28,464 nucleotides of DNA from an uncultured Lachnospiraceae bacterium (GCA_910584945.1 CAJUDY010000048.1:1-28464); one strand, 5' to 3'; shown: positions 16,197 to 25,034, numbered from the stretch's first letter. The notes: generated by a model from the letters alone, not told the origin. Numbers and translations: made by a program.

Positions 16197-17243
16197 ATGA
16201 GTATCGAAAAGAAAGAATTTGGAGTGACAAAGGATGGGAAGACGGCGTATCAGTACACCATAAGCGCGGACAACGGCATGGAGGCGGTGGTGACCGACTA
16301 CGGTGCCATTCTGGTGAAGCTGATCGTGCCGGACGCAAAAGGGGAGAAGAAAGATCTGGTTCTCGGATATGACTGTCTGGCAGACTATGAAGAGAACAGC
16401 TGCTTTTTCGGCTCCACCATCGGAAGAAATGCCAACCGCATCGGCGGCGCGTCCTTTCAGATTGATGGGACAACCTGTCGGCTGTCAGCCAACGAGAACG
16501 GCAATAATCTGCACACGGACTTTTTCCACGGTTTCCACAAGGTGCTGTGGAGCGCGGAGATACTGGAGGAAGCCCAGGCGGTGAAGTTCTTCTATGTAAG
16601 CCCTGACGGAGAGAACGGATTTCCGGGAACCTTACAGATCTCCGTGACCTACACGCTGCTTCCGGACCTGGGGCTTCAGATTACCTACGACGGAGTCAGC
16701 GATAAGAAGACCCTCATCAATGTGACCAATCACAGCTACTTCAACCTGAGCGGACACGATGCGGGAAGTATCGAGGATGAAAAGATCACCATCTTCGCGG
16801 ACGGCTTTACGGAGATTGTGCCCGGGGCCATTCCCACCGGGAAGATTCTGCCGGTGGAAGGGACGCCTATGGACCTGCGGACCGGAAAGCGAATCGGCGA
16901 TGAGATTGACGCGGATTATGCGCAGCTTACCATGGTGCAGGGATATGACCACAATTGGGCATTGAACACCACGTATGGAAAGGTGGAAAAGATCGCCCAG
17001 GTGGAGGACGAAAAGGCAGGCCGGGTGATGGAAGTGTACACGGATCTGCCAGGGGTTCAGTTCTACGCGGGCAACTGCATCACGCCCCAGACCGGAAAAG
17101 GCGGCGCTCACTACGACAAACGCTGCGCCCTGTGCCTGGAAACCCAGTATTTTCCGAACAGCATCAACATTCCGGAGTTTATCCAGCCGGTATTCGAGGC
17201 GGGACAGGCGTATCACACGACGACGATCTATAAGTTTCGGTAA
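16197..17243 (+). CDS. galM: Galactose mutarotase (aldose 1-epimerase)
   Basis: This 348-residue cytoplasmic enzyme interconverts alpha and beta anomers of galactose or other aldoses before the Leloir pathway. Family motifs are GRNANRIGGASF (Asn80, Arg81), NNLHT with His106, NVTNHSYFNLSG with the general acid His179, GYDHNW, and CLETQYFPNSIN with the catalytic base Glu315. AGGAG (16184-16188) sits 8 bases before ATG 16197. It is the last gene of the dnaX-ybaB-recR run and has no own promoter, an unusual place for a sugar enzyme. The converging ytf-type sugar importer beyond the terminator suggests a link with galactose or galactofuranose use. Confidence 0.94.
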   Translation: MSIEKKEFGVTKDGKTAYQYTISADNGMEAVVTDYGAILVKLIVPDAKGEKKDLVLGYDCLADYEENSCFFGSTIGRNANRIGGASFQIDGTTCRLSANENGNNLHTDFFHGFHKVLWSAEILEEAQAVKFFYVSPDGENGFPGTLQISVTYTLLPDLGLQITYDGVSDKKTLINVTNHSYFNLSGHDAGSIEDEKITIFADGFTEIVPGAIPTGKILPVEGTPMDLRTGKRIGDEIDADYAQLTMVQGYDHNWALNTTYGKVEKIAQVEDEKAGRVMEVYTDLPGVQFYAGNCITPQTGKGGAHYDKRCALCLETQYFPNSINIPEFIQPVFEAGQAYHTTTIYKFR

Positions 17244-17264
17244 TCGTTATTATATGTTTATAAA

Positions 17265-17304
17265 AAAGAGAGGCAGCCGCCGCATTTGGCAGATGCCTCT
17301 CTTT
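17265..17304. terminator. Bidirectional terminator between galM and yjfF
   Basis: An 11-bp perfect stem pairs 17265-17275 with 17294-17304, and inside the loop GCC (17276-17278) can pair with GGC (17288-17290). On the minus strand it is followed by a T-run, giving a strong stop for the ytf-type operon; on the plus strand TTT and a later T6 (17311-17316) follow more loosely and would end galM. Confidence 0.88.
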
Positions 17305-17324
17305 GTTACATTTTTTGAGTAGAA

Positions 17325-18338
17325 TTATTTTTTCTTCTTCACCATGGCCAGGATTGACTGGAGCACGATGAAGAAGCAGAGCAACGCGGCGATGGTGATG
17401 CGGGTCCACCAGGAGGAGAGCGTTCCCTGGAAAGTGATGAACGCCTCGATGGTTGCCTTGATCAGGACGCCGAACAGAGTTCCGATGACGTTACCTACAC
17501 CGCCGGTTAAAAGTGTTCCTCCGATGACGGCAGAGGCGATGGCGTCCATCTCGAAGCCCTTTGCCTGCTCCACAAAGCCGCCCAGAGTATTCAGACAGAA
17601 GAGCACGCTTCCGATTCCGCACAGGAAGCCGTCCAGCACGTAGGCTTTCAGCTTTACCTTGCGCACATTCAGTCCCATCATGAGAGCGGACTGCTCGTTG
17701 CCGCCCACCGCGTAGATGCTGCGTCCGAACTTGGTATATTTCAGCATGATGAAGGCCACGATCAGCAGAATCAGCGCGATGATGACGGTAGGGTAGACGT
17801 AGGGATAGATCATAACGCCCTTTTTGTTCACGTAGCCTCCAAAAGGAAGATAGACTTTGATCTTCGCCCAGGCCATAAAGGTTTCATTGGTAATACTGAT
17901 CATATCCTTGGAAATGATGGCAGTCATACCTCTGGCGAAGAACATGCCGGCAAGGGTCACGATAAAGGGCTGAATATCCATATAGGCGACCAGGAATCCC
18001 TGGACCAGGCCGAAAACAATGCCGGTGATCAGGACGATCAATACCGACGGAACCGCGCCGATCCCGCCCCGCTCCATCATCCACGCCAGCATCATGCAGC
18101 CCATGGCCACGAAGGAACCGACGCTGATGTCGATGCCGCCGGTGATCATGACCACCGTCATGCCGATGCCGATAACGATCAGCCCGGCGTTGGAGATGAA
18201 CAGGTTCAGGAAGTTCTGCGTCTTGGAGAATCCCTGAGCGCTGAAAAGAACACAGCCAATGATATACATCACAAAAAACAGTACGATCGTAATCAAGAGA
18301 AGAAAACTGGTCTGATTTAATTTACGTTTGGTTTTCAA
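17325..18338 (-). CDS. yjfF: Sugar ABC transporter permease, YjfF type
   Basis: This 337-residue protein is a BPD_transp_2/RbsC-type permease with about nine hydrophobic segments. GIGMTVVMITGGIDISVGSF and FEMDAIASAVIGGTLLTGGV are the family's signature loops; the latter contacts the ATPase. It matches YjfF of the E. coli galactofuranose importer in length and position as the last gene. Its start is TTG at 18338-18336, immediately after the TAA stop of the preceding permease, with AAGGGGG just upstream inside that gene; no ATG is better placed. A Lys-rich tail (MVKKKK) ends the protein, followed by a terminator. Substrate is inferred from similarity and from galM nearby. Confidence 0.88.
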   Translation of the reverse strand: MKTKRKLNQTSFLLLITIVLFFVMYIIGCVLFSAQGFSKTQNFLNLFISNAGLIVIGIGMTVVMITGGIDISVGSFVAMGCMMLAWMMERGGIGAVPSVLIVLITGIVFGLVQGFLVAYMDIQPFIVTLAGMFFARGMTAIISKDMISITNETFMAWAKIKVYLPFGGYVNKKGVMIYPYVYPTVIIALILLIVAFIMLKYTKFGRSIYAVGGNEQSALMMGLNVRKVKLKAYVLDGFLCGIGSVLFCLNTLGGFVEQAKGFEMDAIASAVIGGTLLTGGVGNVIGTLFGVLIKATIEAFITFQGTLSSWWTRITIAALLCFFIVLQSILAMVKKKK

Positions 18339-19394
18339 TTATGCCGCCCCCTTTTCTGCCGTAGTGCTTTCTTTTTTCTGAGCGAGCGCTTTTCTCCATC
18401 TGGCGAAGCCGGAAGACTGAAGCGTTACGATGATCACAACGACAATCGCCTTATAGACCGGAATCTGGTCGGAAGAGACATGCATTGCGTACAGTGTTGT
18501 GGTCAGCGCCTGGATCGTATAAGCGCCGATCACGGAACCGGCGATGGAGAATTTTCCGCCGCCCAAAGAGTTGCCTCCGATCGCCACTGCCAGGATGGCG
18601 TCCAGCTCCATATTCAGGCCGATATTGTTGGCGTCCGCCGAATAGATCCGGCTGGAGGCGATCAGGCCGGACAATCCGGAGCAGAGTCCGCAGAACGCAT
18701 AAGTCAAAAAGATGATCATAATCGACTTGATACCGGTCAGGCTGGAAGCTTTCTTATTGATACCGACCGCCTGTATGTACATGCCAAGGGCTGTTTTCTT
18801 CAAGAGCAGTGTGGTCAGGATGACAACAAGAATCGATATGATGAAAGGAGCAGGAACCGGGAATCCCGGGAAGGACGAACCCAGGATCTTGTAGCTGTCT
18901 ACACGGACATAGGTGATCTGGCCGTCTGTGATCAACTGTGCGATGCCGCGTCCTGCAGTAAACATAATCAGCGTGGCTACCATGGGTTGGATCTCCAGCT
19001 TTGCCACCAGGAATCCGTTGAAGCAGCCGATCAGAACGCCGACCACCAATGCCGCGAGAAATCCAAGGATCAATGGATTGGCGTAGGCAGTCGCCGCGCG
19101 TTCACCGCCGGTCAGGATGTTACAGCAGACAGCGGCGCTGACCGCCATGATGGCGCCTACGGAGATGTCGGTTCCGGCGGAAGCGGATACGACCAACGTC
19201 ATGCCGACTGCCAGAATGACCAGTTCGGATGCACGGTTGATGATATCAATCAGGAAACCGTACAGGACGCCGTCTCTGATCTCGATGGAGAAAAAGTCCG
19301 GTCTGGTGAAAAGGTTGATCAACAGCACCAGGACGAGACAGAAGATCGGCAGAAATAACCGCTGTGATGTGATATTTTTCAGACTTTTATTCAT
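18339..19394 (-). CDS. ytfT: Sugar ABC transporter permease, YtfT type
   Basis: This 351-residue membrane protein is the first of two permeases. ILAVGMTLVVSASAGTDISV and NMELDAILAVAIGGNSLGGG are the RbsC/YtfT family signatures. The N-terminal tail NKSLKNITSQRL is cytoplasmic and about nine hydrophobic helices follow. ATG 19394 overlaps the region of the ATPase stop (19396-19398), and AGGAGG near the end of that gene provides the ribosome site. It would pair with the YjfF-type permease to form the membrane channel of the importer. Confidence 0.88.
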   Translation of the reverse strand: MNKSLKNITSQRLFLPIFCLVLVLLINLFTRPDFFSIEIRDGVLYGFLIDIINRASELVILAVGMTLVVSASAGTDISVGAIMAVSAAVCCNILTGGERAATAYANPLILGFLAALVVGVLIGCFNGFLVAKLEIQPMVATLIMFTAGRGIAQLITDGQITYVRVDSYKILGSSFPGFPVPAPFIISILVVILTTLLLKKTALGMYIQAVGINKKASSLTGIKSIMIIFLTYAFCGLCSGLSGLIASSRIYSADANNIGLNMELDAILAVAIGGNSLGGGKFSIAGSVIGAYTIQALTTTLYAMHVSSDQIPVYKAIVVVIIVTLQSSGFARWRKALAQKKESTTAEKGAA

Positions 19395-19395
19395 G

Positions 19396-20913
19396 TTACT
19401 GCCCTCCTGCTATGGTTGACATAATAGTTGTCTGGTTCATCTCTTCCCCGCTGAGTTCTCCGACCTTGCTGGTATCGCGCATGACGACCATACGGTCGCA
19501 GGTACGGAGCATCTCTTCGATCTCCGAGGAAATGAATACGACAGCCATACCTTCTTTTGCCAGTTTTACCACCAGCTTCTGGATTTCAGTCTTGGTTCCC
19601 ACGTCGATTCCTCTGGTAGGCTCGTCGAGAATCAGGAAATCCGGATTGGTCAGAAGCCATCGGCCGATGATGACCTTCTGCTGATTTCCGCCGGACAGAG
19701 ACTTGATGGGGGTCTCCCGGCTGGCTGTCTTGATCTGAAGTGTTTCGATGTATTTATCCGTGAATTCTTCCTGCTGCTTTTTGCTGAGCAGATGGAAGAT
19801 GCCGCGTTTTGCCTGCAATGCGATGATCAGATTCTCCCGGACCGAGAGATCCGCGATGATTCCCTCGTTTTTCCGGTCTTCCGGAAGGTAGGCCATCCCT
19901 TCATACATGGAATGAATCGGGTGCTTGGCTGATAATTTCTTCCCTTTTACGTGGAGCTCGCCCTCGTCCGGCTTCTCCGCTCCGTAGATCACACGAACCG
20001 TCTCGGATCTTCCGGAACCTAAGAGACCGGTAAAGCCCACGACCTCCCCCTTGTGGATCACCAGGTCAAAAGGTTTGATATAACCTTTCTTGCCGAGGCC
20101 CACGGCTTTGATGACGATATCTTCTTCGCCGTAGGTCTTTCCTTCCGCGCTGTCCTGCTTGATGGCTGCCAGATCGTCGAAGTCTTTTCCCATCATCTTG
20201 GCAACCAGTTGCACTCTTGGAAGTTCCTGGGTGGTGAACTGTCCCACCAGTTCTCCATTTCTGAGGACGGTGATCTTGTCGCAGACTGCGTACACCTGCT
20301 CCAGGAAATGGGTGACAAAGATGATGCCGACACCCTCGGACCGGAGTCTGCGCATCAGTTGAAACAGTTTTTCGACTTCGCTGTCATCCAGAGAGGAAGT
20401 CGGTTCGTCCAGTATCAGTACTTTTGCGGACATATCCACGGCTCTGGCGATGGCGATCATCTGCTGGATGGCGATGGAGTAATTGTCAATGGTCTGTGTC
20501 ACATCCGCGTGGATATCCAGATCTTCCAGCAGCTTTGCCGCTCGTGTGTTCATGGCTTTCCAGTCGATCAGACCACCCTTTCTCGGCTCTCTGCCAATGA
20601 AGAGATTTTCTGCAACTGAGAGATTCGGACAGAGGTTGACCTCTTGATACACGGTACTGATCCCGTGGTTCTGCGCCTCCTGGGGATTGCGGTTGATGAT
20701 CGGATGGTCACAGCCGTCGATCATAATCTCCCCGGTCTCAAACTCCTCAACGCCTGTCAGGACTTTGATCAATGTGGATTTTCCTGCGCCGTTTTCTCCC
20801 ATCAGTGCGTGAATTTCTCCTTTTTTCAGGGTGAAATCCACGTTTTGCAGAGCTTTTACACCTGGGAATGTCTTATAGATATGTCTCATCTCGAGAACAG
20901 AATCTTTTTCCAT
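19396..20913 (-). CDS. ytfR: Sugar ABC transporter ATP-binding protein, YtfR type
   Basis: This 505-residue protein contains two fused ABC ATPase domains, as in RbsA, MglA and YtfR. The first has Walker A GENGAGKST (39-47), a degenerate signature NYSIAIQQM and Walker B VLILDEPTSSLDD. The second has GLLGSGRSE in place of a canonical P-loop, signature LSGGNQQKV and FLILDEPTRGIDVG. An upstream in-frame start at 20958 would add 15 residues, but AAGGAGG lies about 10 bases before ATG 20913, which begins at the conserved part (MEKDSVLEMRHIYKTFPGVK), so the shorter form is chosen. It powers import with the two permeases that follow. A terminator-like hairpin separates it from ytfQ. Confidence 0.92.
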   Translation of the reverse strand: MEKDSVLEMRHIYKTFPGVKALQNVDFTLKKGEIHALMGENGAGKSTLIKVLTGVEEFETGEIMIDGCDHPIINRNPQEAQNHGISTVYQEVNLCPNLSVAENLFIGREPRKGGLIDWKAMNTRAAKLLEDLDIHADVTQTIDNYSIAIQQMIAIARAVDMSAKVLILDEPTSSLDDSEVEKLFQLMRRLRSEGVGIIFVTHFLEQVYAVCDKITVLRNGELVGQFTTQELPRVQLVAKMMGKDFDDLAAIKQDSAEGKTYGEEDIVIKAVGLGKKGYIKPFDLVIHKGEVVGFTGLLGSGRSETVRVIYGAEKPDEGELHVKGKKLSAKHPIHSMYEGMAYLPEDRKNEGIIADLSVRENLIIALQAKRGIFHLLSKKQQEEFTDKYIETLQIKTASRETPIKSLSGGNQQKVIIGRWLLTNPDFLILDEPTRGIDVGTKTEIQKLVVKLAKEGMAVVFISSEIEEMLRTCDRMVVMRDTSKVGELSGEEMNQTTIMSTIAGGQ

Positions 20914-20960
20914 AAAAGCTGTGCCTCCTTTTTGATATTCGGAATTCGTTTTGGACAATA

Positions 20961-21010
20961 AAAAGGAGGCGCGAAAGAGGAGAATCTAAGCTTCCGGCCC
21001 CGCGCCTCCT
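20961..21010 (-). terminator. Terminator-like hairpin between ytfQ and ytfR
   Basis: A 10-bp perfect stem pairs AGGAGGCGCG (20964-20973 on the plus strand) with CGCGCCTCCT (21001-21010) around a 27-base loop. On the minus strand the downstream arm is followed by TTTTTATTG, so it looks like an intrinsic or leaky terminator inside the operon, or an end that protects the ytfQ mRNA. Such sites commonly let the binding protein be made in excess. Confidence 0.75.
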
Positions 21011-21055
21011 GATCATTCAATCAATATATGACTCTGATCAATAATGTAGTGATGA

Positions 21056-22156
21056 TTAGTATGCTCTTTCTGCCAGGATGCTCTCCAGATCCATGCTGGT
21101 ATCGAAGTAAGCTTCGTCTACATACTGGATTTTATCTACTGTTTCGCCTGCTTCCAGTTTCTGGATGATCTCAGCTACACGCGGCCCATGAAGAGGATTG
21201 CACTCGAAGGTTGCGTTCAGGTCGCCTGCGATCATGGATTCAAAAGCAGCCTTTACAGAGTCGAAGCTGACAACGATGATGTCGCCTTCCGGTCCGCAGG
21301 TCTTTCCAGCAGCTTTGATTGCGTCGATGGCGCCAAACGCCTCGTTGTCGTTCTCGCAGATCACAACGTCGATGTCATCATAACTCTTTAAGAAGGACTC
21401 CATAACTTCCTGTCCTTTTGCCTGAGTGAACTCGCCGGACTGCATCTCCAGCATCTTCCAGTTGGAGTGCTCAGCAAGCTTGTTTGCCATACCTTCCGTA
21501 CGTCCAACCTGTGCAGATGCGCCGATGGTACCCTGAATCGTTACCATGTTGATCTCTTCCTCGCCGCGTCCCTGCTCTTCCAGGTATTTCGCAAGCCAGT
21601 CGCCGCAGGTCTCGCCTTCTTTTACAAAGTTGCCGCCTACCCATGCTTCGAAGAGGGTATCGTCGGATACATCCATCATACGGTCGGAAAGAATGACCGG
21701 GATGCCTGCTTCTTTTGCTTCTTCAAGAACCGTTTCCCAACCGGTTTCCACAACCGGAGCGACTACGATGTAGTCTACTTCCTGCTGGATAAAGGAACGG
21801 ATCGCTTTGATCTGGTTCTCTTGTTTCTGCTGTGCATCGTCAAAAATCAGCTTGTAGCCGTTCTCTTCGGTAAAGGTGGATTTAAAAGATTCCGTGTTAG
21901 CGGTTCTCCAGTCAGACTCTGCGCCAACCTGCGCGTATCCGACCGTGATCAGATCGCCGGAAGCCGCGTCTGCGGTGCCGTCCGCCGCTGTATCCTCAGT
22001 AGGAGCTTCTGCGTCGTCTGCTGCCGCATCCTCCGCTGGCGCCTCGGTCTCAGCGGAAGCGTCTGCATCTGCTGTCGGCTGGCTGCCGCCGCCGCATCCT
22101 ACGGTTGCCACTGTCATTGCTGCAATGAGCAAAGCGGATAATACTTTTCTTTTCAT
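21056..22156 (-). CDS. ytfQ: Sugar-binding lipoprotein, YtfQ type
   Basis: This 366-residue protein has a lipoprotein signal peptide (MKRKVLSALLIAAMTVATVG, then the lipidated Cys21), an acidic Ala/Glu/Asp/Thr-rich linker (about 25-68), and a periplasmic-binding-protein type 1 domain. VGYAQVGAESDWRTANTES, DAQQKQENQIKAIRSFIQQ and VAPVVETGWETVLEEAKEAG align closely with E. coli YtfQ, which binds galactofuranose; TIQGTIGASAQVGRTEGM also matches. In a Gram-positive cell it would be anchored outside the membrane. AGGAGG lies 6-12 bases before ATG 22156. A promoter and a palindrome lie upstream; the terminator-like hairpin after it suggests higher expression than the rest of the operon. Galactose or another sugar as ligand is not excluded. 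Confidence 0.93.
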   Translation of the reverse strand: MKRKVLSALLIAAMTVATVGCGGGSQPTADADASAETEAPAEDAAADDAEAPTEDTAADGTADAASGDLITVGYAQVGAESDWRTANTESFKSTFTEENGYKLIFDDAQQKQENQIKAIRSFIQQEVDYIVVAPVVETGWETVLEEAKEAGIPVILSDRMMDVSDDTLFEAWVGGNFVKEGETCGDWLAKYLEEQGRGEEEINMVTIQGTIGASAQVGRTEGMANKLAEHSNWKMLEMQSGEFTQAKGQEVMESFLKSYDDIDVVICENDNEAFGAIDAIKAAGKTCGPEGDIIVVSFDSVKAAFESMIAGDLNATFECNPLHGPRVAEIIQKLEAGETVDKIQYVDEAYFDTSMDLESILAERAY

Positions 22157-22202
22157 ACTTTTTCCTCCTTATGATATGAAAAATATATGTTTTACAGTTA
22201 GC

Positions 22203-22231
22203 ATTATAAAAGAGAGTTTGTCTTTTTTCCA
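22203..22231 (-). promoter_or_regulatory. Promoter of the ytfQ operon
   Basis: On the minus strand a perfect TATAAT (22208-22203) has TGGAAA (22231-22226) 17 bases upstream. The -35 matches only four of six bases, as expected for an activator-dependent promoter. The palindrome at 22232-22266 abuts it. Confidence 0.65.
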
Positions 22232-22266
22232 TGGGATATTTTTAGAAAAAAGTTTAAAATTTCCCA
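22232..22266. promoter_or_regulatory. Candidate operator: 35-bp imperfect palindrome
   Basis: TGGGATATTTTT (22232-22243) and TAAAATTTCCCA (22255-22266) are inverted copies matching at 10 of 12 positions around an 11-base centre. The element ends exactly where the -35 of the ytfQ promoter begins, the classic place for an activator. The YesN-type regulator encoded just upstream is the natural candidate to bind it; this is inference. Confidence 0.5.
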
Positions 22267-22273
22267 CAAAAAA

Positions 22274-22306
22274 GCCGAAATTCGAGCAATCTGACCCGAT
22301 TTCGGC
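22274..22306 (-). terminator. Terminator after yesM
   Basis: GCCGAAATTCG (22274-22284) pairs with CGATTTCGGC (22297-22306) with one bulged base around a 12-base loop. On the minus strand the hairpin is followed by TTTTTTG. It separates the two-component genes from the transporter operon, which has its own promoter. Confidence 0.8.
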
Positions 22307-22334
22307 CGAAAAATACGATTTTTTTAAGAAAATT

Positions 22335-23849
22335 TTATGATTTTTTATAATTTGCTTCGTCAAACTGTCCAAGATGGATACGGACGCAGGTACCGATTCC
22401 CTTCTCGGAAGTGACGGTGATCTCGGAGCGGTCGCCGTAGTACATTCGGATTCTCTGGGCGACATTGTACATTCCAAAGCTGTTTCTTTTGGAACTGGAA
22501 AGCGGTTCTCTTCCCTGAAGCTTCTCCCGGAGGGCGTGAAGGCTTGCTTCGTCCATACCGGTACCATTGTCCTCCACTTCGAACTGAATTCCGTCTTCGC
22601 AGGCAGACCCGCGGATGATGATTCTCCCGCCGCCCCGCTTGTTCTTGATGCCGTGATACAGCGCGTTTTCCACAATGGGCTGCAAGATCATCTTCAGGAT
22701 GACCTGATTGTGGATGGCAGGGGCGATCTCAATGCGGTAGTCCAGAATATCTTCATAACGGATTTTCTGAATTTTCAGATAGCTTCGGATATGGCTTTCT
22801 TCCTCGGCGATGGTGATGTAGTCATTTCCGCCCGAGAGAACCGTGCGGAAAAAGTCGCTCAGATCGGTGGTCATCTCCACTACCTGCCGGCTGTTGCCTC
22901 CCTCCGCCATCCAGACGATAGAGTCCAGGGTGTTGTAGAGAAAGTGTGGGTTGATCTGAGCCTGCAGCAGTTTTAACTCTGCCTCCCGAAGGTTTTTCTG
23001 TTCCTGCCGGGTCTTTTCCATCAGCTCCGCGATCTCGTCACTCATCTTATTGAAAGTGCGGGCCAGCACGTTGATTTCCTCCAGATCGTAAAGCTCTGCC
23101 CGGGCTTCCAGATCTCCGCGCCCCAGCCGCTCGGCGGTTTTCTTCAGAGAGTTGATGGGCCTGGTTACGGATTGGGTGATGGTGGTGGACAGAGCAAATC
23201 CGAGGACCAGAATTCCGATCAGAAGCGCGATAAAGATCGCGACGCTCTGCCTGGTCTGGATATCCATCTGCTTCTGCAGCTCTTCCATATGATACAGTTC
23301 ATAATAGGTATATTGTGTGATGTATTCCTGGATCATGGAACACAGGCCCTTGATATCGTTTTCCCAGATGGAGACATTCTCGTCATAGGTTCCGGGCAGA
23401 GCCGAGTTCTCGATCATCCGGGTGACGGCCGTCTCCAGAGTGTCCAGACAGGAGAGGATTCCCCGAATCTTAATATCACTGTCGGTTCCAGGCACCCGTT
23501 CAATGGTATTGCCAAAAGCATATCTGGCGGAATGAATCATATTCAACGGATTTTTCAGCACCGTCGCATATTCTGTCGCTCCCTCCAGAATGTCTCCGTT
23601 CTCGAATTGGGAGGCGTCGATGAGACCAATCATCACCCGGTACATGGAGTATTCCATGTCTTCTTTAAAAGTGATATTATATTCATTGGCAATTTTCAGA
23701 TTGGACATGATGCCGCTGTAAGATTCAGAATAGTTCTGAATGGTTTTCAGAATCTGCAGAATCATGCCCGTCAGAGGAATGGCAATTACAAAAAGAAGAA
23801 GCGACAGCCGCATCTTCAAGGTCAGTTTTCGGAAGCCTTTGTTTTTCAC
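22335..23849 (-). CDS. yesM: Sensor histidine kinase, YesM type
   Basis: This 504-residue membrane kinase has a first membrane helix (about 13-35), an extracellular sensing region of about 165 residues, a second helix (about 202-224), a HAMP linker (about 222-275), a coiled coil, and the His_kinase domain with QINPHFLYNTLD, His302 being the phosphorylated residue. The ATPase domain has N-box QPIVENALYHGIKN (Asn395), G1 VEDNGTGMD and G2 SFGMYNV. This layout is that of the LytS/YesM family, which usually pairs with AraC-type response regulators controlling carbohydrate uptake. Its start overlaps the yesN stop by four bases (ATGA). It probably senses the sugar or the sugar-bound YtfQ protein outside the cell. 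Confidence 0.93.
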   Translation of the reverse strand: MKNKGFRKLTLKMRLSLLLFVIAIPLTGMILQILKTIQNYSESYSGIMSNLKIANEYNITFKEDMEYSMYRVMIGLIDASQFENGDILEGATEYATVLKNPLNMIHSARYAFGNTIERVPGTDSDIKIRGILSCLDTLETAVTRMIENSALPGTYDENVSIWENDIKGLCSMIQEYITQYTYYELYHMEELQKQMDIQTRQSVAIFIALLIGILVLGFALSTTITQSVTRPINSLKKTAERLGRGDLEARAELYDLEEINVLARTFNKMSDEIAELMEKTRQEQKNLREAELKLLQAQINPHFLYNTLDSIVWMAEGGNSRQVVEMTTDLSDFFRTVLSGGNDYITIAEEESHIRSYLKIQKIRYEDILDYRIEIAPAIHNQVILKMILQPIVENALYHGIKNKRGGGRIIIRGSACEDGIQFEVEDNGTGMDEASLHALREKLQGREPLSSSKRNSFGMYNVAQRIRMYYGDRSEITVTSEKGIGTCVRIHLGQFDEANYKKS

Positions 23850-24970
23850 GCGTCTGTATTCTCCTGACTTACTCGGGTTTTAAAGTCTTTCGGGGACTGT
23901 CCCATGATCTTTTTGAAGGTGGTGCTGAAATAATGAGGGTCGTTGTACCCCACCTGCTCACCGATCTCTGACGTGCGCAGGGTGGTGCATTTTAAGAGCT
24001 CGCAGGCGCGGTCGATCCGTACTTTCGTCAGATACTCGATGAAGGACTGTCCGGTCCCTTGTTTGAAAATGGAGCTGAAATAGCTGGGGCTGACGCCGAT
24101 ATGACTGGCAATCATATTCAGGGAAAAATCGCTGCTGCTGTAATTTTCCCCGATGTACTCTCTGGCTTCCCGAATCAGCAGGCCGTAGCGGTCGCCGGAA
24201 TTCTTGTCCCTGAGATTCAGGGCGCAGGCAAAGAGTTCTTTTAAGTAGTTCATGGTGGTCTCTACATTTTCCACCGCTTTGGTGATCCGTTTTAAGTCCA
24301 TCAGGTCTGCCGGAATATCCGCTTCGTCCACAGTGAGAGATTTTATAAACTCCTGCACACAGTAGAAGATATCCATGGTCATGTACTGCCTAAGGAGCAA
24401 AGAATTGTAGTTGCCCTTTCCCACCGCCTCGAAGTACTCGTCGATAAAGAGACTGCATTCCTCCGCATTTCCTGTTTTTAGAAAATTCTTAATCAGTTTG
24501 CGGTCTACGCCGCTGTAGTCCGTCTTGTCCGGAAATTCCATATATTTTTCATAATTGATAAAATAACGCTCCAGAAGCCTCGAATTCTCCCGTTCTTCGA
24601 GAATCTGGTCCGCTACTTTTTTCAGGGATTCCATCAGGCTTACGGCAGTGACCGGTTTTAAGAGGTAGTCGCTGATGCCGATCTTGATGGCTTCCTTTGC
24701 GTAGTCAAACTCGTTGTAGCCGCTGAATACGATGATCTTGGTCTTTGGAAGGGCTTTTTTGACTGCACGGCTTAACTCCAGTCCGTCCATAAAGGGCATT
24801 TTTACATCTGTTAAAAGAATATCCGGTTGATATTTCAGAATCATGGGGTATGCGTATTCCCCGTCGCCGGCTTCTCCCACCAGTTCAAAGCCGTTGGAAT
24901 TCCAGTCAATGTTGTTCTTAATTCCCTGGCGGATGATGGTCTCGTCTTCTGCCAAAAATACTTTGATCAT
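23846..24970 (-). CDS. yesN: Response regulator with AraC-type DNA-binding domain, YesN type
   Basis: This 374-residue protein begins with a receiver domain: MIKVFLAEDETIIRQGIKNN with acidic pocket residues, DILLTDVKMPFMDG with the phospho-acceptor Asp55, and YLLKPVT with Lys105. A helical middle segment follows, then a C-terminal AraC-type double helix-turn-helix (FSLNMIASHIGVSPSYFSSI, then FKQGTGQSFIEYLTKVRIDR, then IGEQVGYNDPHYFSTTFKK). A longer open frame begins at 25015, but GGAGGGG lies 4-10 bases before ATG 24970, which fits the family start. It should activate the ytfQ operon on phosphorylation by YesM. Confidence 0.93.
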   Translation of the reverse strand: MIKVFLAEDETIIRQGIKNNIDWNSNGFELVGEAGDGEYAYPMILKYQPDILLTDVKMPFMDGLELSRAVKKALPKTKIIVFSGYNEFDYAKEAIKIGISDYLLKPVTAVSLMESLKKVADQILEERENSRLLERYFINYEKYMEFPDKTDYSGVDRKLIKNFLKTGNAEECSLFIDEYFEAVGKGNYNSLLLRQYMTMDIFYCVQEFIKSLTVDEADIPADLMDLKRITKAVENVETTMNYLKELFACALNLRDKNSGDRYGLLIREAREYIGENYSSSDFSLNMIASHIGVSPSYFSSIFKQGTGQSFIEYLTKVRIDRACELLKCTTLRTSEIGEQVGYNDPHYFSTTFKKIMGQSPKDFKTRVSQENTDA

Positions 24971-25005
24971 AATGCCCCTCCGTTCTGTTTGATGAATATG
25001 TAAAA

Positions 25006-25034
25006 AGCATAGCATATTTCAGAAGGGCTTTCAA
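25006..25034 (-). promoter_or_regulatory. Promoter of the yesN-yesM operon
   Basis: On the minus strand TTGAAA (25034-25029) and TATGCT (25011-25006) are 17 bases apart; the -10 is 35 bases before ATG 24970. Confidence 0.7.

Noticed and set aside
20914..20958. 15-residue N-terminal extension of the YtfR-type ATPase
   Set aside because: The strong AAGGAGG lies inside the extension and is correctly spaced for ATG 20913, and the extension is not like the family start.
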